Positions 1 through 5,870 are shown, numbered from the stretch's first letter. The stretch is 10,714 bases of DNA from Baffinella frigidus (GCA_026770585.1 MU646579.1:481867-492580); one strand, 5' to 3'. The notes: generated from the sequence alone by a model not told the origin. A program made the numbers and translations.

Positions 1-125
1 TCCCTCCCTCTCTCTCGCGTTTGCTACGTGAATCCGCCCTCCCACCTGATCAATAAGGCCGGGGATCTGGTCAAATATTTTTAGTCAACGGGAGCCTGAG
101 ACGGCGACCGGTCCTCAAAACTATA

Positions 126-277
126 AACCCCAAACCCTAACCCCAAACCCCAAACCCCAAACCCCCAAACCTCAAACCCCAAACCCCAAACCCCGAAACC
201 CAAAACCCAAAACCCAAAACCTACACCCCAAACCCCAAACCCCCAGCCCCAAACCTCAAACCCCATACCCCAAATCC
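126..277. repeat. Degenerate telomere-like array (CCCCAAA / CCCAAAA units)
   Basis: About 150 bp of C-and-A units of 6 to 8 bases, mostly CCCCAAA with CCCTAA, CCCAAAA and CCTCAAA variants. The C-rich strand is the + strand. The array ends in CAAATCCCAG, which reads as a splice acceptor for the island at 281. Its minus strand has a long open frame of G/F/W/V residues, which is only a by-product of the repeat. Confidence 0.9.
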
Positions 278-280
278 CAG

Positions 281-322
281 GTCTACATTCCGATCGACGA
301 GATGTGCGCGCCGCATCGCAAG
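281..322 (+). CDS. Probable short internal exon (VYIPIDEMCAPHRK), gene unknown
   Basis: A 42-nt coding-like island that starts right after the acceptor CCCAG at the end of the telomere-like array and stops at the donor AAG|GTGCGA. It is exactly 14 codons, phase 0 on both sides, and reads VYIPIDEMCAPHRK. I do not recognise the family. The frame stays open past the donor to a stop at 542-544, so a longer unspliced reading is possible, but that extension is low-complexity in character and less protein-like. It may belong to the same + strand gene as the islands at 1885-2665, which share the phase-0, telomere-array-upstream architecture, but they lie 1.5 kb away and the link is inference. Confidence 0.4.
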
Positions 323-660
323 GTGCGAAATCCACAGATCCATAAGTTAATTATTGGATTATTGCCCAGGAAACACGTCAAAAGTCAGCATTTGATCACG
401 TTTCCGTACGGAAACGTGCTGGGCCTGCGTTTTCTGTGGGCGTGCTACGTGGTCGTTGAACGCTGCCCTCCCCTCTGTGCTCTGTGCTGGCCCTTCCATA
501 GACGCTTCTGTCCCCGAGGTCATTCCCCTCTCTCCGTGACGTGAACGTTGAAGTTGTTCAAACCGGGAGAGTCGCTCAAGGTCCCTCACCCTCCCACACA
601 GCGGACTTCGAAGGGATGTCACATAGTCCTCAGGCGATAAGACCTAGGAACCTACGGTAG
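323..660. other. Unique non-coding stretch with one perfect palindrome
   Basis: I see no convincing gene here. The open frames on both strands (302-544 +, 359-622 -) have no recognisable domain and overlap each other. The one structured item is a perfect 22-bp palindrome at 397-418 with centre CCGTACGG. The end (640-660) carries CCTAGG and CCTACGGTAG words that recur in the foldback elements further along. Confidence 0.6.
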
Positions 661-862
661 AGCCAATCTGGTAGGACTTGGCCAAAGCGAAGTTCGAAGT
701 TGCGAGATTGCGAACTTCTAGATGGACCCGTTTGGACATGTAGTGTTTTAAATTCAAATTTTGCAGTACAATCATGGTGTTTACTAATAATTACGGTCCA
801 TCTAGAAGTTCGCAATCTTGCAAGTTCGAAGTTCGCGCTGGCCAAGTCCTACCACATTGGCT
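661..862. repeat. Foldback element, 68-bp arms
   Basis: Arms at 661-728 and 795-862 are inverted copies of each other with about 7 mismatches in 68 positions by eye. They enclose a 66-nt AT-rich loop. Outer ends are AGCCAATCTGGTAGGACTTG and its complement. Each arm contains the internal word AAGTTCGAAGTT. This is the shape of a MITE or foldback transposon remnant. I see no second copy in the window, and target-site duplications are not evident. Confidence 0.85.
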
Positions 863-894
863 CTATGACGTTCATTAAAGCTCCATAAGCTCCA

Positions 895-1000
895 TAAGCC
901 CCTAAAGGACCTAAGCACCGGTGTGTGTGTGAGCATGGGAACCAGTTGGTATACCTTCACTCACCCCAAGAGAACCACCCTGTATCCCCTCTTCACGAGC
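895..1000 (+). repeat. Partial copy of repeat family C
   Basis: Contains CCTAAAGGACCTAAG near 905 and CACCCCAAGAGAACCA at about 962-977, then TGTATCCCCTCTTCACGAGC (981-1000). The same blocks, in the same order, occur at 3066-3155 and, inverted, at about 7614-7660. It breaks off after CACGAGC, so it is a truncated copy. The possible + frame at 925-1134 is a by-product. Confidence 0.65.
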
Positions 1001-1063
1001 AGTTAATCCGTAGGGACATCGCAAGGTCCCCCACCACACCAGATTCTTGGAAGGGGTTGCCAA

Positions 1064-1190
1064 AAGTCAATTTCCCCGCAAGGCAGTGTTTTTTAAAAGT
1101 CAACTTCCTGTGGACTTTTGGTTTGACTTTTTAAAAAAGTCAACTTCCTGTTTAAAAGTCAACTTTCTGTGGACACTTCCTGTGGTGCTT
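1064..1190. repeat. Short tandem repeat with unit AAAAGTCAACTTCCTGTGG
   Basis: The word AAAAGTCAACTT (or a close variant) occurs about four times at roughly 1064, 1095, 1133 and 1152, several copies being followed by CCTGTGG or TCTGTGG. Spacing is irregular and the runs are joined by poly-T or poly-A stretches. The same GTCAACTTTT core recurs in both orientations in the foldback at 10081-10605. Confidence 0.7.
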
Positions 1191-1229
1191 TAAAAAATTC
1201 AACCCCCGCCTCCAATCTGGCGTGGCAGC

Positions 1230-1358
1230 GCCCTCCGAAATAGACCAAATTCAAGATGTGGCTTGAGCCTTTTTCGCCCTGGCGAGGGTCGAATTCGACC
1301 CTCCGCAAGCGGGAAATGGCTCAATTCAAGACCCTCGATTCGGTCCATTTCGGAGGGC
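1230..1358. repeat. Foldback element centred on a perfect 20-bp palindrome
   Basis: Ends GCCCTCCGAAAT (1230) and ATTTCGGAGGGC (to 1358) are inverted. Partial pairing continues inward (GACCAAATTCAAG against GGTCC and CTTGAATTGAGCC segments) to the perfect palindrome GAGGGTCGAATTCGACCCTC at 1284-1303. The centre of the ends and the centre of the palindrome coincide, so this is one symmetric element of about 129 bp. Confidence 0.75.
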
Positions 1359-1375
1359 TCGTGGTCTGCGGGAGT

Positions 1376-1797
1376 CCCTAAACCCTAAACCCTAGACCCT
1401 GAACCCTAGACCCTAGACCCTAGACCCTAGACCCTAGACCCTGAACCCTAGACCCTAGACCCTGAACCCTAGACCCTAACCCTAGACCCTAAACCCTAAA
1501 CCCTGAAACCTGAAACCTGAACCCTAAACCCTGGACCCTAAACCCTAGACCCTGAACCCTAGACCCTAACCCTAGACCCTAGACCCTAAACTCTGAAACC
1601 TGAAAGTGAACCCTAAACCCTGAAACTCCAAACACCGAACACCAAACACCAAACACCAAATCCCACCCCCAGCACCCGACACCCTAAACCCCAAACCACA
1701 AACCACAGATCCCACATCCCACATCCCACACCCCACACCCTGAACCCCAAACACCAAACCCTAAACCCCAAACACCAAACCCGAAACCCTAAGCCCT
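1376..1797. repeat. Interstitial telomere-like array (CCCTAAA, CCCTAGA, CCCTGAA)
   Basis: About 420 bp of 7-mers, CCCTAAA mixed with CCCTAGA and CCCTGAA, degrading after about 1625 into ACACCAAAC and ATCCCAC units. The C-rich strand is +. The mixture of variants in blocks suggests local unit-by-unit amplification, not a recent chromosome end. A 1797-1850 AT-rich tract (AATAAAATAAATA type) follows it. Confidence 0.95.
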
Positions 1798-1884
1798 AAA
1801 TAACAAAATAAATCATAATAAAATAAATATTAATAACAAAATACATAATAGACCCCACACCCTAAACCCGAAACGCGAAAGCAG

Positions 1885-1934
1885 GTGCACGTGGACACGT
1901 CGTCGCGCCTGTACAACCGAATGCTCCGCCACAC
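1885..1934 (+). pseudogene. Exon copy 1 of a triplicated 57-nt exon (truncated at 3' end)
   Basis: After the acceptor GCAG the sequence reads VHVDTSSRLYNRMLRH, then runs straight into telomere-like repeats (CACACCAAACCC) at the point where the complete copy at 2142 continues to its donor. The first 50 nt differ from the complete copy at only one position (R-L-Y against R-V-Y), so the duplication is recent. The splice donor is missing, so this copy probably cannot be used as an exon. An AT-rich tract lies upstream, as for the third copy. Confidence 0.6.
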
Positions 1935-1938
1935 CAAA

Positions 1939-1996
1939 CCCTAAACCCTAAACCCTAAACCCTAAACCCTAAACCCTAAACCCTAAACCCTAAACC
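1939..1996. repeat. Perfect telomeric CCCTAAA x8
   Basis: Eight uninterrupted CCCTAAA units, the only long perfect telomeric stretch in the window. It lies between copies 1 and 2 of the duplicated exon and begins exactly where copy 1 loses homology to copy 3. Confidence 0.95.
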
Positions 1997-2015
1997 TTTT
2001 ACGTGTGATCCATAG

Positions 2016-2064
2016 GTGCACGTCAGCACGTCAAGCCACATGTACAATAGAATGTTCCGCCGCA
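2016..2064 (+). pseudogene. Exon copy 2 of the triplicated exon (diverged)
   Basis: Follows an AG at 2014-2015 and reads VHVSTSSHMYNRMFRRS, then a TAA stop in AT-rich sequence. It is clearly related to the copies at 1885 and 2142 but carries many changes, both silent and amino-acid changing, and it lacks the donor. It is an older, decayed copy that lies between two nearly identical ones. Confidence 0.6.
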
Positions 2065-2141
2065 GTAAATAATAAATAATAATAAAACAATAACAATAAA
2101 CCACAAACCACAAATACTTAAAAAACAAAACAAAAAAACAG

Positions 2142-2198
2142 GTGCACGTGGACACGTCGTCGCGCGTGTACAACCGAATGCTCCGCCACACGGACCAG
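2142..2198 (+). CDS. Probable internal exon (VHVDTSSRVYNRMLRHTDQ), copy 3, complete
   Basis: A 57-nt island of exactly 19 codons, phase 0 at both ends, bounded by the acceptor AAACAG and the donor CAG|GTGTGC. It reads VHVDTSSRVYNRMLRHTDQ, a charged, non-repetitive peptide unlike its C/A-rich surroundings. I do not recognise the protein family. It is the only one of three tandem copies (starts at 1885, 2016 and 2142) with both splice sites, so it is likely the functional one. The next candidate exons downstream are 2425-2475 and 2615-2665, also phase 0 on +. Antisense ORFs over this region are shadows. Confidence 0.55.
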
Positions 2199-2209
2199 GT
2201 GTGCATCCA

Positions 2210-2422
2210 TCCCTGAACCCTGAACCCTGAACCCTGAACCCTAAACCCTACACCCTAAAACCTAAAACCTAAAACCTAAAACCTACACCCCAGACCCCAA
2301 ACCCCAAACCCCAAACCCCAAACCCCAAACCCCAAACTCTAAACACCAAAACCCAAAACCCAAACCCCACACCCCACACCCCAAACTCTAAACCCCAAAA
2401 CCCAAACCCCAAACCCCACACC
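2210..2422. repeat. Telomere-like array (CCCTGAA, CCTAAAA, CCCCAAA)
   Basis: About 210 bp of C-rich 7-mers, moving from CCCTGAA through CCTAAAA to CCCCAAA and CCCCACA. It fills the interval between the donor at 2199 and the acceptor CCAG at 2421-2424, so if the exon calls are right it makes up almost the whole intron. CTAAAC words within it resemble a branch-point consensus. Confidence 0.9.
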
Positions 2423-2424
2423 AG

Positions 2425-2475
2425 CCTGGCTTCCTGCCCGAAGACGAAGAGAACCAGGGGGAGGCGCAGCAGGAG
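2425..2475 (+). CDS. Probable internal exon (PGFLPEDEENQGEAQQE), possible GC donor
   Basis: A 51-nt island after the acceptor ACACCAG, reading PGFLPEDEENQGEAQQE in phase 0, an acidic, glutamine-rich segment typical of a flexible C-terminal region. No GT lies nearby on the 3' side. The best boundary is CAGGAG|GCAAAC, a GC-AG type donor, which gives 17 codons and keeps phase 0 into the next candidate exon at 2615. Telomere-like repeats begin within about 10 bases of that donor. No family is recognised. The GC donor is inference; the alternative is that this is an isolated gene fragment. Confidence 0.45.
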
Positions 2476-2481
2476 GCAAAC

Positions 2482-2605
2482 CCCTCAACCCGAAACCCGA
2501 AACCCGAAACCCGCAACCCTAAACCCTAAACCCTAAACCCTAAACCCTAATCCCTAATCCCTTAACCCCAATTCATAAACTCTGAACCCTAAACCCTACA
2601 CCCGT
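2482..2605. repeat. Telomere-like array (CCCGAAA, then CCCTAAA)
   Basis: Units of CCCGAAA change to CCCTAAA and then to CCCTAAT and CCTTAAC. It fills the space between the possible GC donor at 2476 and the acceptor GCTTCAG at 2608-2614. Confidence 0.9.
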
Positions 2606-2614
2606 GCGCTTCAG

Positions 2615-2665
2615 GCGAAAAAGGGCGGTGGGCTCTTTGGTTTCATGAGCGGGAAGAAGGACTAG
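2615..2665 (+). CDS. Probable 3'-terminal exon (AKKGGGLFGFMSGKKD, stop TAG)
   Basis: After the pyrimidine-flanked acceptor CGCTTCAG the sequence reads AKKGGGLFGFMSGKKD and stops at TAG (2663-2665): 16 codons plus stop. The lysine/glycine tail with LFGF and a Lys-Lys-Asp ending looks like a natural protein C-terminus. It is phase 0, as are the upstream islands at 2142 and 2425, so the three could be consecutive last exons of one gene. The minisatellite at 2678 begins 12 bases after the stop. The family is not recognised. Confidence 0.5.
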   Translation, partial: AKKGGGLFGFMSGKKD

Positions 2666-2677
2666 TTCCTTTGGATA

Positions 2678-2912
2678 GGCCCGCCTCGGGACAGATGGGC
2701 CCGCCTCGGGACAGAAAGGCGGACAGATGGGCCCGCCTCGGGACAGAAAGGCGGACAGATGGGCCCGCCTCGGGACAAAAAGGCCCGCCTCAGGACAGAT
2801 AAGCCCACCTCGGGACACATAGGCCCGCCTCGGGACAGAAAGGCCCGCCTCGGGACTGATCGGCCGTCTTGGGACAGATCGGCCCGCCTCGGGACAGACG
2901 GGCCTGCCTCGG
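2678..2912. repeat. Minisatellite, about 20-bp unit GGCCCGCCTCGGGACAGATG
   Basis: About eleven units of about 20 bp, each with the core GGCCCGCCTCGGGACAG. Two units carry an extra 12-bp block (GGCGGACAGATG). The third base of GAxxGG and the junction bases vary, and one unit is 19 bp. A further stray unit lies at about 2964-2980, and diverged pieces (GGATAGGCCCGC, GATCGATTGGCCCGCC) occur beside family B elements at 4354, 6892 and 7467. The open frames on both strands are by-products of the repeat. Confidence 0.95.
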
Positions 2913-3065
2913 GGTGGGGTATGCCTAGGGGGTTGCAGGGGGTTGTGAGGACCTAGCCCAGGACGAGCCCGCCTCGGGGCGTGGAGCCCTTCAATGGCTC
3001 CAGAAAGGAAGCATGGCCTTTCTACAGAACAAGTTCCGGTGTCCGCCTATGTTGGGAGCTCGAAG

Positions 3066-3372
3066 AACCTAAAGGACCTAAAGAGGGCGCGTGAATACAG
3101 CCAGCGGAACACAGTGGCATGCGAACAACCCTGTATCCCCTCTTCACGAGCCTCTGCACTGAAGAGATCCGAAAGCAAAAATGCTTTTTCGGCGATCATG
3201 CTTTTTCTGCAAATCCTTTCTAGGGACGGGCGTGTCGTTGGGCTATGCTGGGCGAAATTAAATCCTGAAGAACCTCAGCGGGTGCTCGCGAGGCAGGCCG
3301 CGCCTTTAGGTCCTTTAGGTTTTAATTTCTCCCAACATATGCCAACGGCACGCCCTTCCGTAGAAAGGACTG
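3066..3372. repeat. Repeat family C, copy with inverted second arm
   Basis: From CCTAAAGGACCTAAAG (3067) through TGTATCCCCTCTTCACGAGCC (3132) to GGGCGAAATTAAATCC (about 3250-3267) it matches the complement of 7490-7660. The last part then returns inverted at 3301-3372 (TTTAATTTCTCCCAACATATGCC), forming a foldback with about 50-bp arms. A + frame across it reads ASALKRSESKNAFSA and LSRDGRVVGLCWAKLNP; related peptides are open in the other copies. A weaker match to the same tail lies at about 3016-3085. Confidence 0.7.
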
Positions 3373-3443
3373 CGACGTCTCTAGGAGGGTTCTCGGCTCG
3401 TAGGAAGCTCTAGGGGGGTCGACTCTACAGGTGTAGGGGGGTA

Positions 3444-3633
3444 CTGGGAAAGAGTGATGGTTTCGCAACGTCCTAGAGGGGTACCTCGCTCATAAGAAAC
3501 CGCCCCCCCCTAGGACCCTACAGTAGGGTTATGCCTAGGGCCCTATGGTGGCCCTAGGGGGGGGGCACTTTCTTATGAGCGAGGTACCCCTGTTGGGGGG
3601 GCCTGGGAAAGAGTGATGGTTTTGCAACGTCCT
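3444..3633. repeat. Direct repeat flanking a family A element
   Basis: CTGGGAAAGAGTGATGGTTT with the following 11 bases occurs at 3444-3474 and again at 3603-3633, with one C/T difference in 31 bases. A weaker match extends upstream (GTGTAGGGGGG against CTGTTGGGGGG). The family A element A1 (3477-3590) lies between the two copies. It could be a tandem duplication into which A1 inserted, or a long duplication made together with it. Confidence 0.8.
3477..3590. mobile_element. Family A foldback element, copy A1 (MITE-like)
   Basis: Near-perfect inverted ends GGGGTACCTCGCTCATAAG and CTTATGAGCGAGGTACCCC, then a C8 and G9 run, then an internal imperfect palindrome built on CCTAGG, CTACAGTAGG and GGGCCCTA words. 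Total about 114 bp, no coding capacity. The same architecture occurs at 4141, 5362, 5490 and 5966, with partial copies at 5091 and 6468. That size and copy number match a non-autonomous MITE-like family; the transposase family is unknown. Confidence 0.85.
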
Positions 3634-3800
3634 GGCTCTGCCACAGTCGGGTTGGCTGACTATGCTTCAGTTCATGATGGCTGTGTGATACAACTCCGTC
3701 AACTTTGGAGCGGAAAAGAGCCTGGTCCCACCAACCAAATTGGTGTGACCAAATAGACTGAGGCAGAGCTAGCAGGTCGCCACCCTCGAACCACGGTAAT
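3634..3800. other. Short unique stretch with weak terminal pairing
   Basis: GGCTCTGCCACAGTC (3634-3648) pairs with GACTGAGGCAGAGCT (3756-3770) with one or two mismatches, around an AT-balanced loop with a small ACCAAATTGGT palindrome. It may be a degraded foldback. I see no gene. Confidence 0.4.
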
Positions 3801-3803
3801 CCA

Positions 3804-3907
3804 TATCCCTCAAGTGACCAGTAGGCTCATACGCCCTACCGTAGGGCCCTAGGACCTGCCTAGGGCTTCCACGGGCGATTATTCACCCGTTGGTCACTTA
3901 AGGGATA
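3804..3907. mobile_element. Family B element, copy B1 (MITE-like)
   Basis: 104 bp with inverted ends TATCCCTCAAGTGACCAG and TTGGTCACTTAAGGGATA. The left interior has GCCCTACCGTAGGGCCCTAGG, shared with B2 to B4. The right interior differs from them (ACGGGCGATTATTCACCCGT). TA dinucleotides at both ends could be a TA target-site duplication, which would suit a Tc1/mariner (Stowaway-like) origin, but the TA is also part of the repeat in the other copies. Confidence 0.85.
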
Positions 3908-4140
3908 TGTATGCATACCCAACTCACCTGCGCACGCAGTTTCGCCGGATTGCTTTGAGCACCCTTGTGCCACCTTTTTGCGTGGAATCCCCGTTACACG
4001 TACCGTCCTATGCGAGCAGACGAGAAGACACTCCCAGAAGACTAGTTACTGCCACATGTCAGTGGACCTCGCCTAGTAAGTGGACCTACTTCAGGCTAAA
4101 AGACTACGTGTACTTAAGGCTAAGTGGACCTCGCCTACAG
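3908..4140. other. Spacer with short direct repeats, no clear gene
   Basis: AGTGGACCTCGCCT occurs at about 4062 and 4122, with a related AGTGGACCTACTTC between them and two AGGCTAA words. A + frame (3907-4200) is open but runs into element A2, begins in the end of B1 and has no recognisable domain, so I do not call it a gene. Confidence 0.5.
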
Positions 4141-4251
4141 GGGTACCTCGCTCATAAGAAACCGCCCCCCCCTAGAACTCTACAGTGGGCCTACGCCTAG
4201 GGCCATATGGGGACCCTAGGGGGGTGGCGGTTTCTTATGAGCGAGGTACCC
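4141..4251. mobile_element. Family A foldback element, copy A2
   Basis: Ends GGGTACCTCGCTCATAAG and CTTATGAGCGAGGTACCC, with C-rich and G-rich runs inside and the CCTAGG core. It is followed after three bases by B2, as B3 is followed at once by A3 in mirror order. Confidence 0.85.
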
Positions 4252-4254
4252 ATG

Positions 4255-4359
4255 TATCCCTTAAGTGGCCAGTAGGCTCATACGCCCTACCGTAGGGCCC
4301 TAGGACCTGCCTAGGACCTCTTGGCCGTCAAATTTGACGGTATGGCCACTTACGGGATA
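4255..4359. mobile_element. Family B element, copy B2
   Basis: 105 bp, ends TATCCCTTAAGTGGCCAG and TGGCCACTTACGGGATA. The interior has GCCCTACCGTAGGGCCCTAGG and, on the right, TTGGCCGTCAAATTTGACGG, a palindrome round AAATTT. Followed by GGCCCGCTC, also present after B4. Confidence 0.9.
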
Positions 4360-4513
4360 GGCCCGCTCTCGAACCCGAGCTTCTTGCGGACGTACGGTCT
4401 CATCAGTCTAGCTACTAAAAAGAGATTTTATTGATTACAAGACCAGCATGACCACATTCTAAGACCCCCTGCGGAGTTTTTGGTACTTCAAGGATCTGAA
4501 GTTCCCTCACACA

Positions 4514-4774
4514 CTACACGTTGTTGTAAAACGAGCTACTGGCCCCAGTGACCCTTTTTATGCCTAAATCAGGGGTGCGCTCTGAGAAACCGTGTATAAA
4601 CTCGATCATCACGGGGGTCACGACTGTTCGTGACTCGAGTGACGTGTAGTAAATTCGTTGAAGGGGGTCGCGTCGAATAAATGGACTTGACTTGAAGGTG
4701 CACCAATTCCCCTGCTGCCCGTCGCGCTTCCGCTGTTGCTGCCCCTGGACCCGGGAAGGGCCTCCGAGCCTCAT
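4514..4774 (-). CDS. Unassigned minus-strand ORF, 86 codons, low confidence
   Basis: An open frame from ATG to stop on the minus strand between the inverted A-B and B-A pairs. The C-terminal half (residues about 44-86) is non-repetitive and has mixed charge; the N-terminal part is arginine/glutamine-rich. I recognise no domain. A possible poly(A) signal CAATAAAA lies on the minus strand at 4433-4426, about 80 bases past the stop, which gives weak support for a transcript. A partly overlapping plus-strand frame (4692-4955) and another minus frame (4781-5014) compete with it. It may be chance. Confidence 0.2.
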   Translation of the reverse strand: MRLGGPSRVQGQQQRKRDGQQGNWCTFKSSPFIRRDPLQRIYYTSLESRTVVTPVMIEFIHGFSERTPDLGIKRVTGASSSFYNNV

Positions 4775-4983
4775 AACATCCTACTCGCCGTTAGCGGCTC
4801 TCAGCCCTTTTGACTCGTTGCGCAGCCCTGAAGAACGCTGCTCACCGAGACAAAAGTCGAGAGCGGGACGTCTCAAAGCAAAAGTGGAACCTTTGTTAAC
4901 TTTAGTAACAGTGGAAAACATGTATGTGCGGTTCGACGCGTCGCTTACACCATGAGTAGAAATCCCCCCTTGCTTACGTAAGC

Positions 4984-5090
4984 AAGGGGCAATGCCGTCA
5001 AATTTAACGGCCAAGAGGTCCTAGGCAGGTCTTAGGGCCCTACGGTAGGGCGTATGAGCCTACTGGCCACTTAAGGGATACAGGGGTACC
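4984..5090. mobile_element. Family B element, copy B3 (inverted, one end decayed)
   Basis: Runs opposite to B2: ATGCCGTCAAATTTAACGG, CCAAGAGGTCCTAGGCAGG, GGGCCCTACGGTAGGGCG and the end CTGGCCACTTAAGGGATA. The left end (TACGTAAGCAAGGGGC) has lost the TATCCC terminus. Directly abutted by A3. Confidence 0.85.
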
Positions 5091-5118
5091 TCGCTCATAA
5101 GAAACCGCGCCGCGCACA
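5091..5118. mobile_element. Family A half-copy A3
   Basis: CAGGGGTACCTCGCTCATAA and GAAACCGC match the left end of family A, then homology stops and unrelated GC-rich sequence follows up to the foldback at 5158. The right end is missing. Confidence 0.75.
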
Positions 5119-5157
5119 CACCACCGCATGCGGGCGTGTCAGCGCCGGGATAATCCC

Positions 5158-5321
5158 GCAAGCTAACGCTGGCGAGGTACTTACAGCCTACGGATTGCCT
5201 ACGGTCCTCGAGGTAGCAGCCCAACTCCTACGACTTTAAAAGTCGTACATGTCGTAGGAGGTGGGCTCCTACCGTAGACAATCCGTAGGCTGAAAGTACC
5301 TCGCGGGCGTTAGCTTTTTGC
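5158..5321. mobile_element. Family D foldback element
   Basis: About 164 bp with inverted arms: GCAAGCTAACGC, GCGAGGTACTTACAGCCTACGG and ATTGCCTACGGT on the left, mirrored by ACCGTAGACAATCCGTAGG, CTGAAAGTACCTCGC and GCGTTAGCTTTTTGC on the right. The centre is a smaller palindrome of CCTACGACTTT / AAAGTCGTA words. The GCGAGGTAC motif is shared with family A ends and the CCTACGG-ATTGCCTAC motif with the foldback at 9746. Confidence 0.8.
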
Positions 5322-5361
5322 ATGAGAGACGGGGTGATGCTTTGCCTCCTCGACCGCAACG

Positions 5362-5486
5362 GTACAGGGGTACCTCGCTCGTAAGAAAGCGCCTCCCCCC
5401 CTAGGACCTCCATAAGGCCCTAGGCGGAGGCCTACTGTAGGGTCCTAGTGGGGGGTGGTTTCTTATGAGCGAGGTACCCCCTGTAC
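5362..5486. mobile_element. Family A foldback element, copy A4 (best-preserved ends)
   Basis: Shows the longest ends in the window: GTACAGGGGTACCTCGCTC at the left and GAGCGAGGTACCCCCTGTAC at the right, so the full terminus probably includes GTACAG. The interior has the usual CCTAGG, CATAAGGCCC and CTACTGTAGGG words. It directly abuts the composite starting at 5490. Confidence 0.85.
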
Positions 5487-5682
5487 AAGATTACCTCGCT
5501 CATGAGAAAGCGCCCCCCCCCTAGGACCACCGTAGGGCCCTAGGCATAGTCCTACTGTAGGGTCCTAGGGGGGGGGCAGTTTCTTATGAGCGAACCCTCT
5601 TGCTCGATCGTCTGCATCGTGGGCCGCCCCGTCAGACGGAGTTCCCAGCACGCGTGAAGCAACGCCCTGATGGCAGCCGTCT

Positions 5683-5744
5683 CTCTCTCTCTCTCTCTCT
5701 TTCCCTCTCTCTCTCTCTCTCTCTCTCTCCCTCCCTCCCTCCCT
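5683..5744. repeat. CT/GA microsatellite
   Basis: (CT)n broken by TTTCCCT, running into (CCCT)n. On the minus strand this is a GA/GGGA tract that begins directly after the splice donor GGGTGAGG of the kinase exon, so it is the start of the captured intron. Open frames of Ser-Leu or Arg-Glu repeats over it are artefacts. Confidence 0.95.
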
Positions 5745-5747
5745 CAC

Positions 5748-5869
5748 CCTCTTTCGCTTTCTCCCGGCGGGATCTCGAGGCGGCGCTGCTGTGTGACCAC
5801 TACGAGGAGTTGGTACGGCGGCATGCCCTCCCACGGCAGCCGACCTGTGTAGATCTCTCGTACAACCAC
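5748..5869 (-). CDS. Protein-kinase exon, C-lobe end (subdomains X-XI region), fragment
   Basis: Minus strand, 122 nt, from the acceptor CTAACCCAG to the donor GAGG|GTGAGG. It reads VVREIYTGRLPWEGMPPYQL and continues LVVVTQQRRLEIPP. The pattern of (E)-x-(Y/L)-TG-x-(L/V)-P-W/F-x-G-M then about 15 residues then R-x-x-IPP is typical of the C-lobe of serine/threonine or tyrosine-kinase-like protein kinases, from the end of helix F to helix G. The upstream part (DVWSxGxxLWE) and everything earlier is absent, so this is one exon and not a gene. The acceptor is provided by a telomere-like tract. It lies in the loop of an inverted-repeat element, which suggests that it was captured from a host gene. 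Confidence 0.7.
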
Positions 5870-5870
5870 C

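Noticed and set aside
85-110. Tiny possible exon after the acceptor ATTTTTAG, ending at GT (111)
   Set aside because: Only 26 nt, the donor CCG|GTCC is weak, and no frame stands out as coding.
81-335. Minus-strand ORF of Gly/Phe/Val/Trp repeats
   Set aside because: It is the translation of the telomere-like array and has no independent support; the same holds for 1572-1757.
359-622. Minus-strand ORF of 87 codons
   Set aside because: Arg/Ser-rich, no domain, and overlapped by an equally open + frame; no splice or start context supports it.
1376-2600. True chromosome end (telomere)
   Set aside because: Arrays are degenerate, interrupted by coding islands and flanked by unique DNA on both sides, so they are interstitial.
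2678-2912. CRISPR array
   Set aside because: Units are contiguous with no unique spacers, and the setting is eukaryotic.
2573-2956. ORFs on both strands across the minisatellite
   Set aside because: Both are open only because the 20-bp unit has no stop in those frames; the peptide is a repeated Arg/Pro-rich block.
5600-5640. Identical N-terminal peptides (MLDRLHRGPPRQT) in two opposite-strand ORFs
   Set aside because: They are the two arms of the inverted repeat read in the same sense, not paralogous genes.
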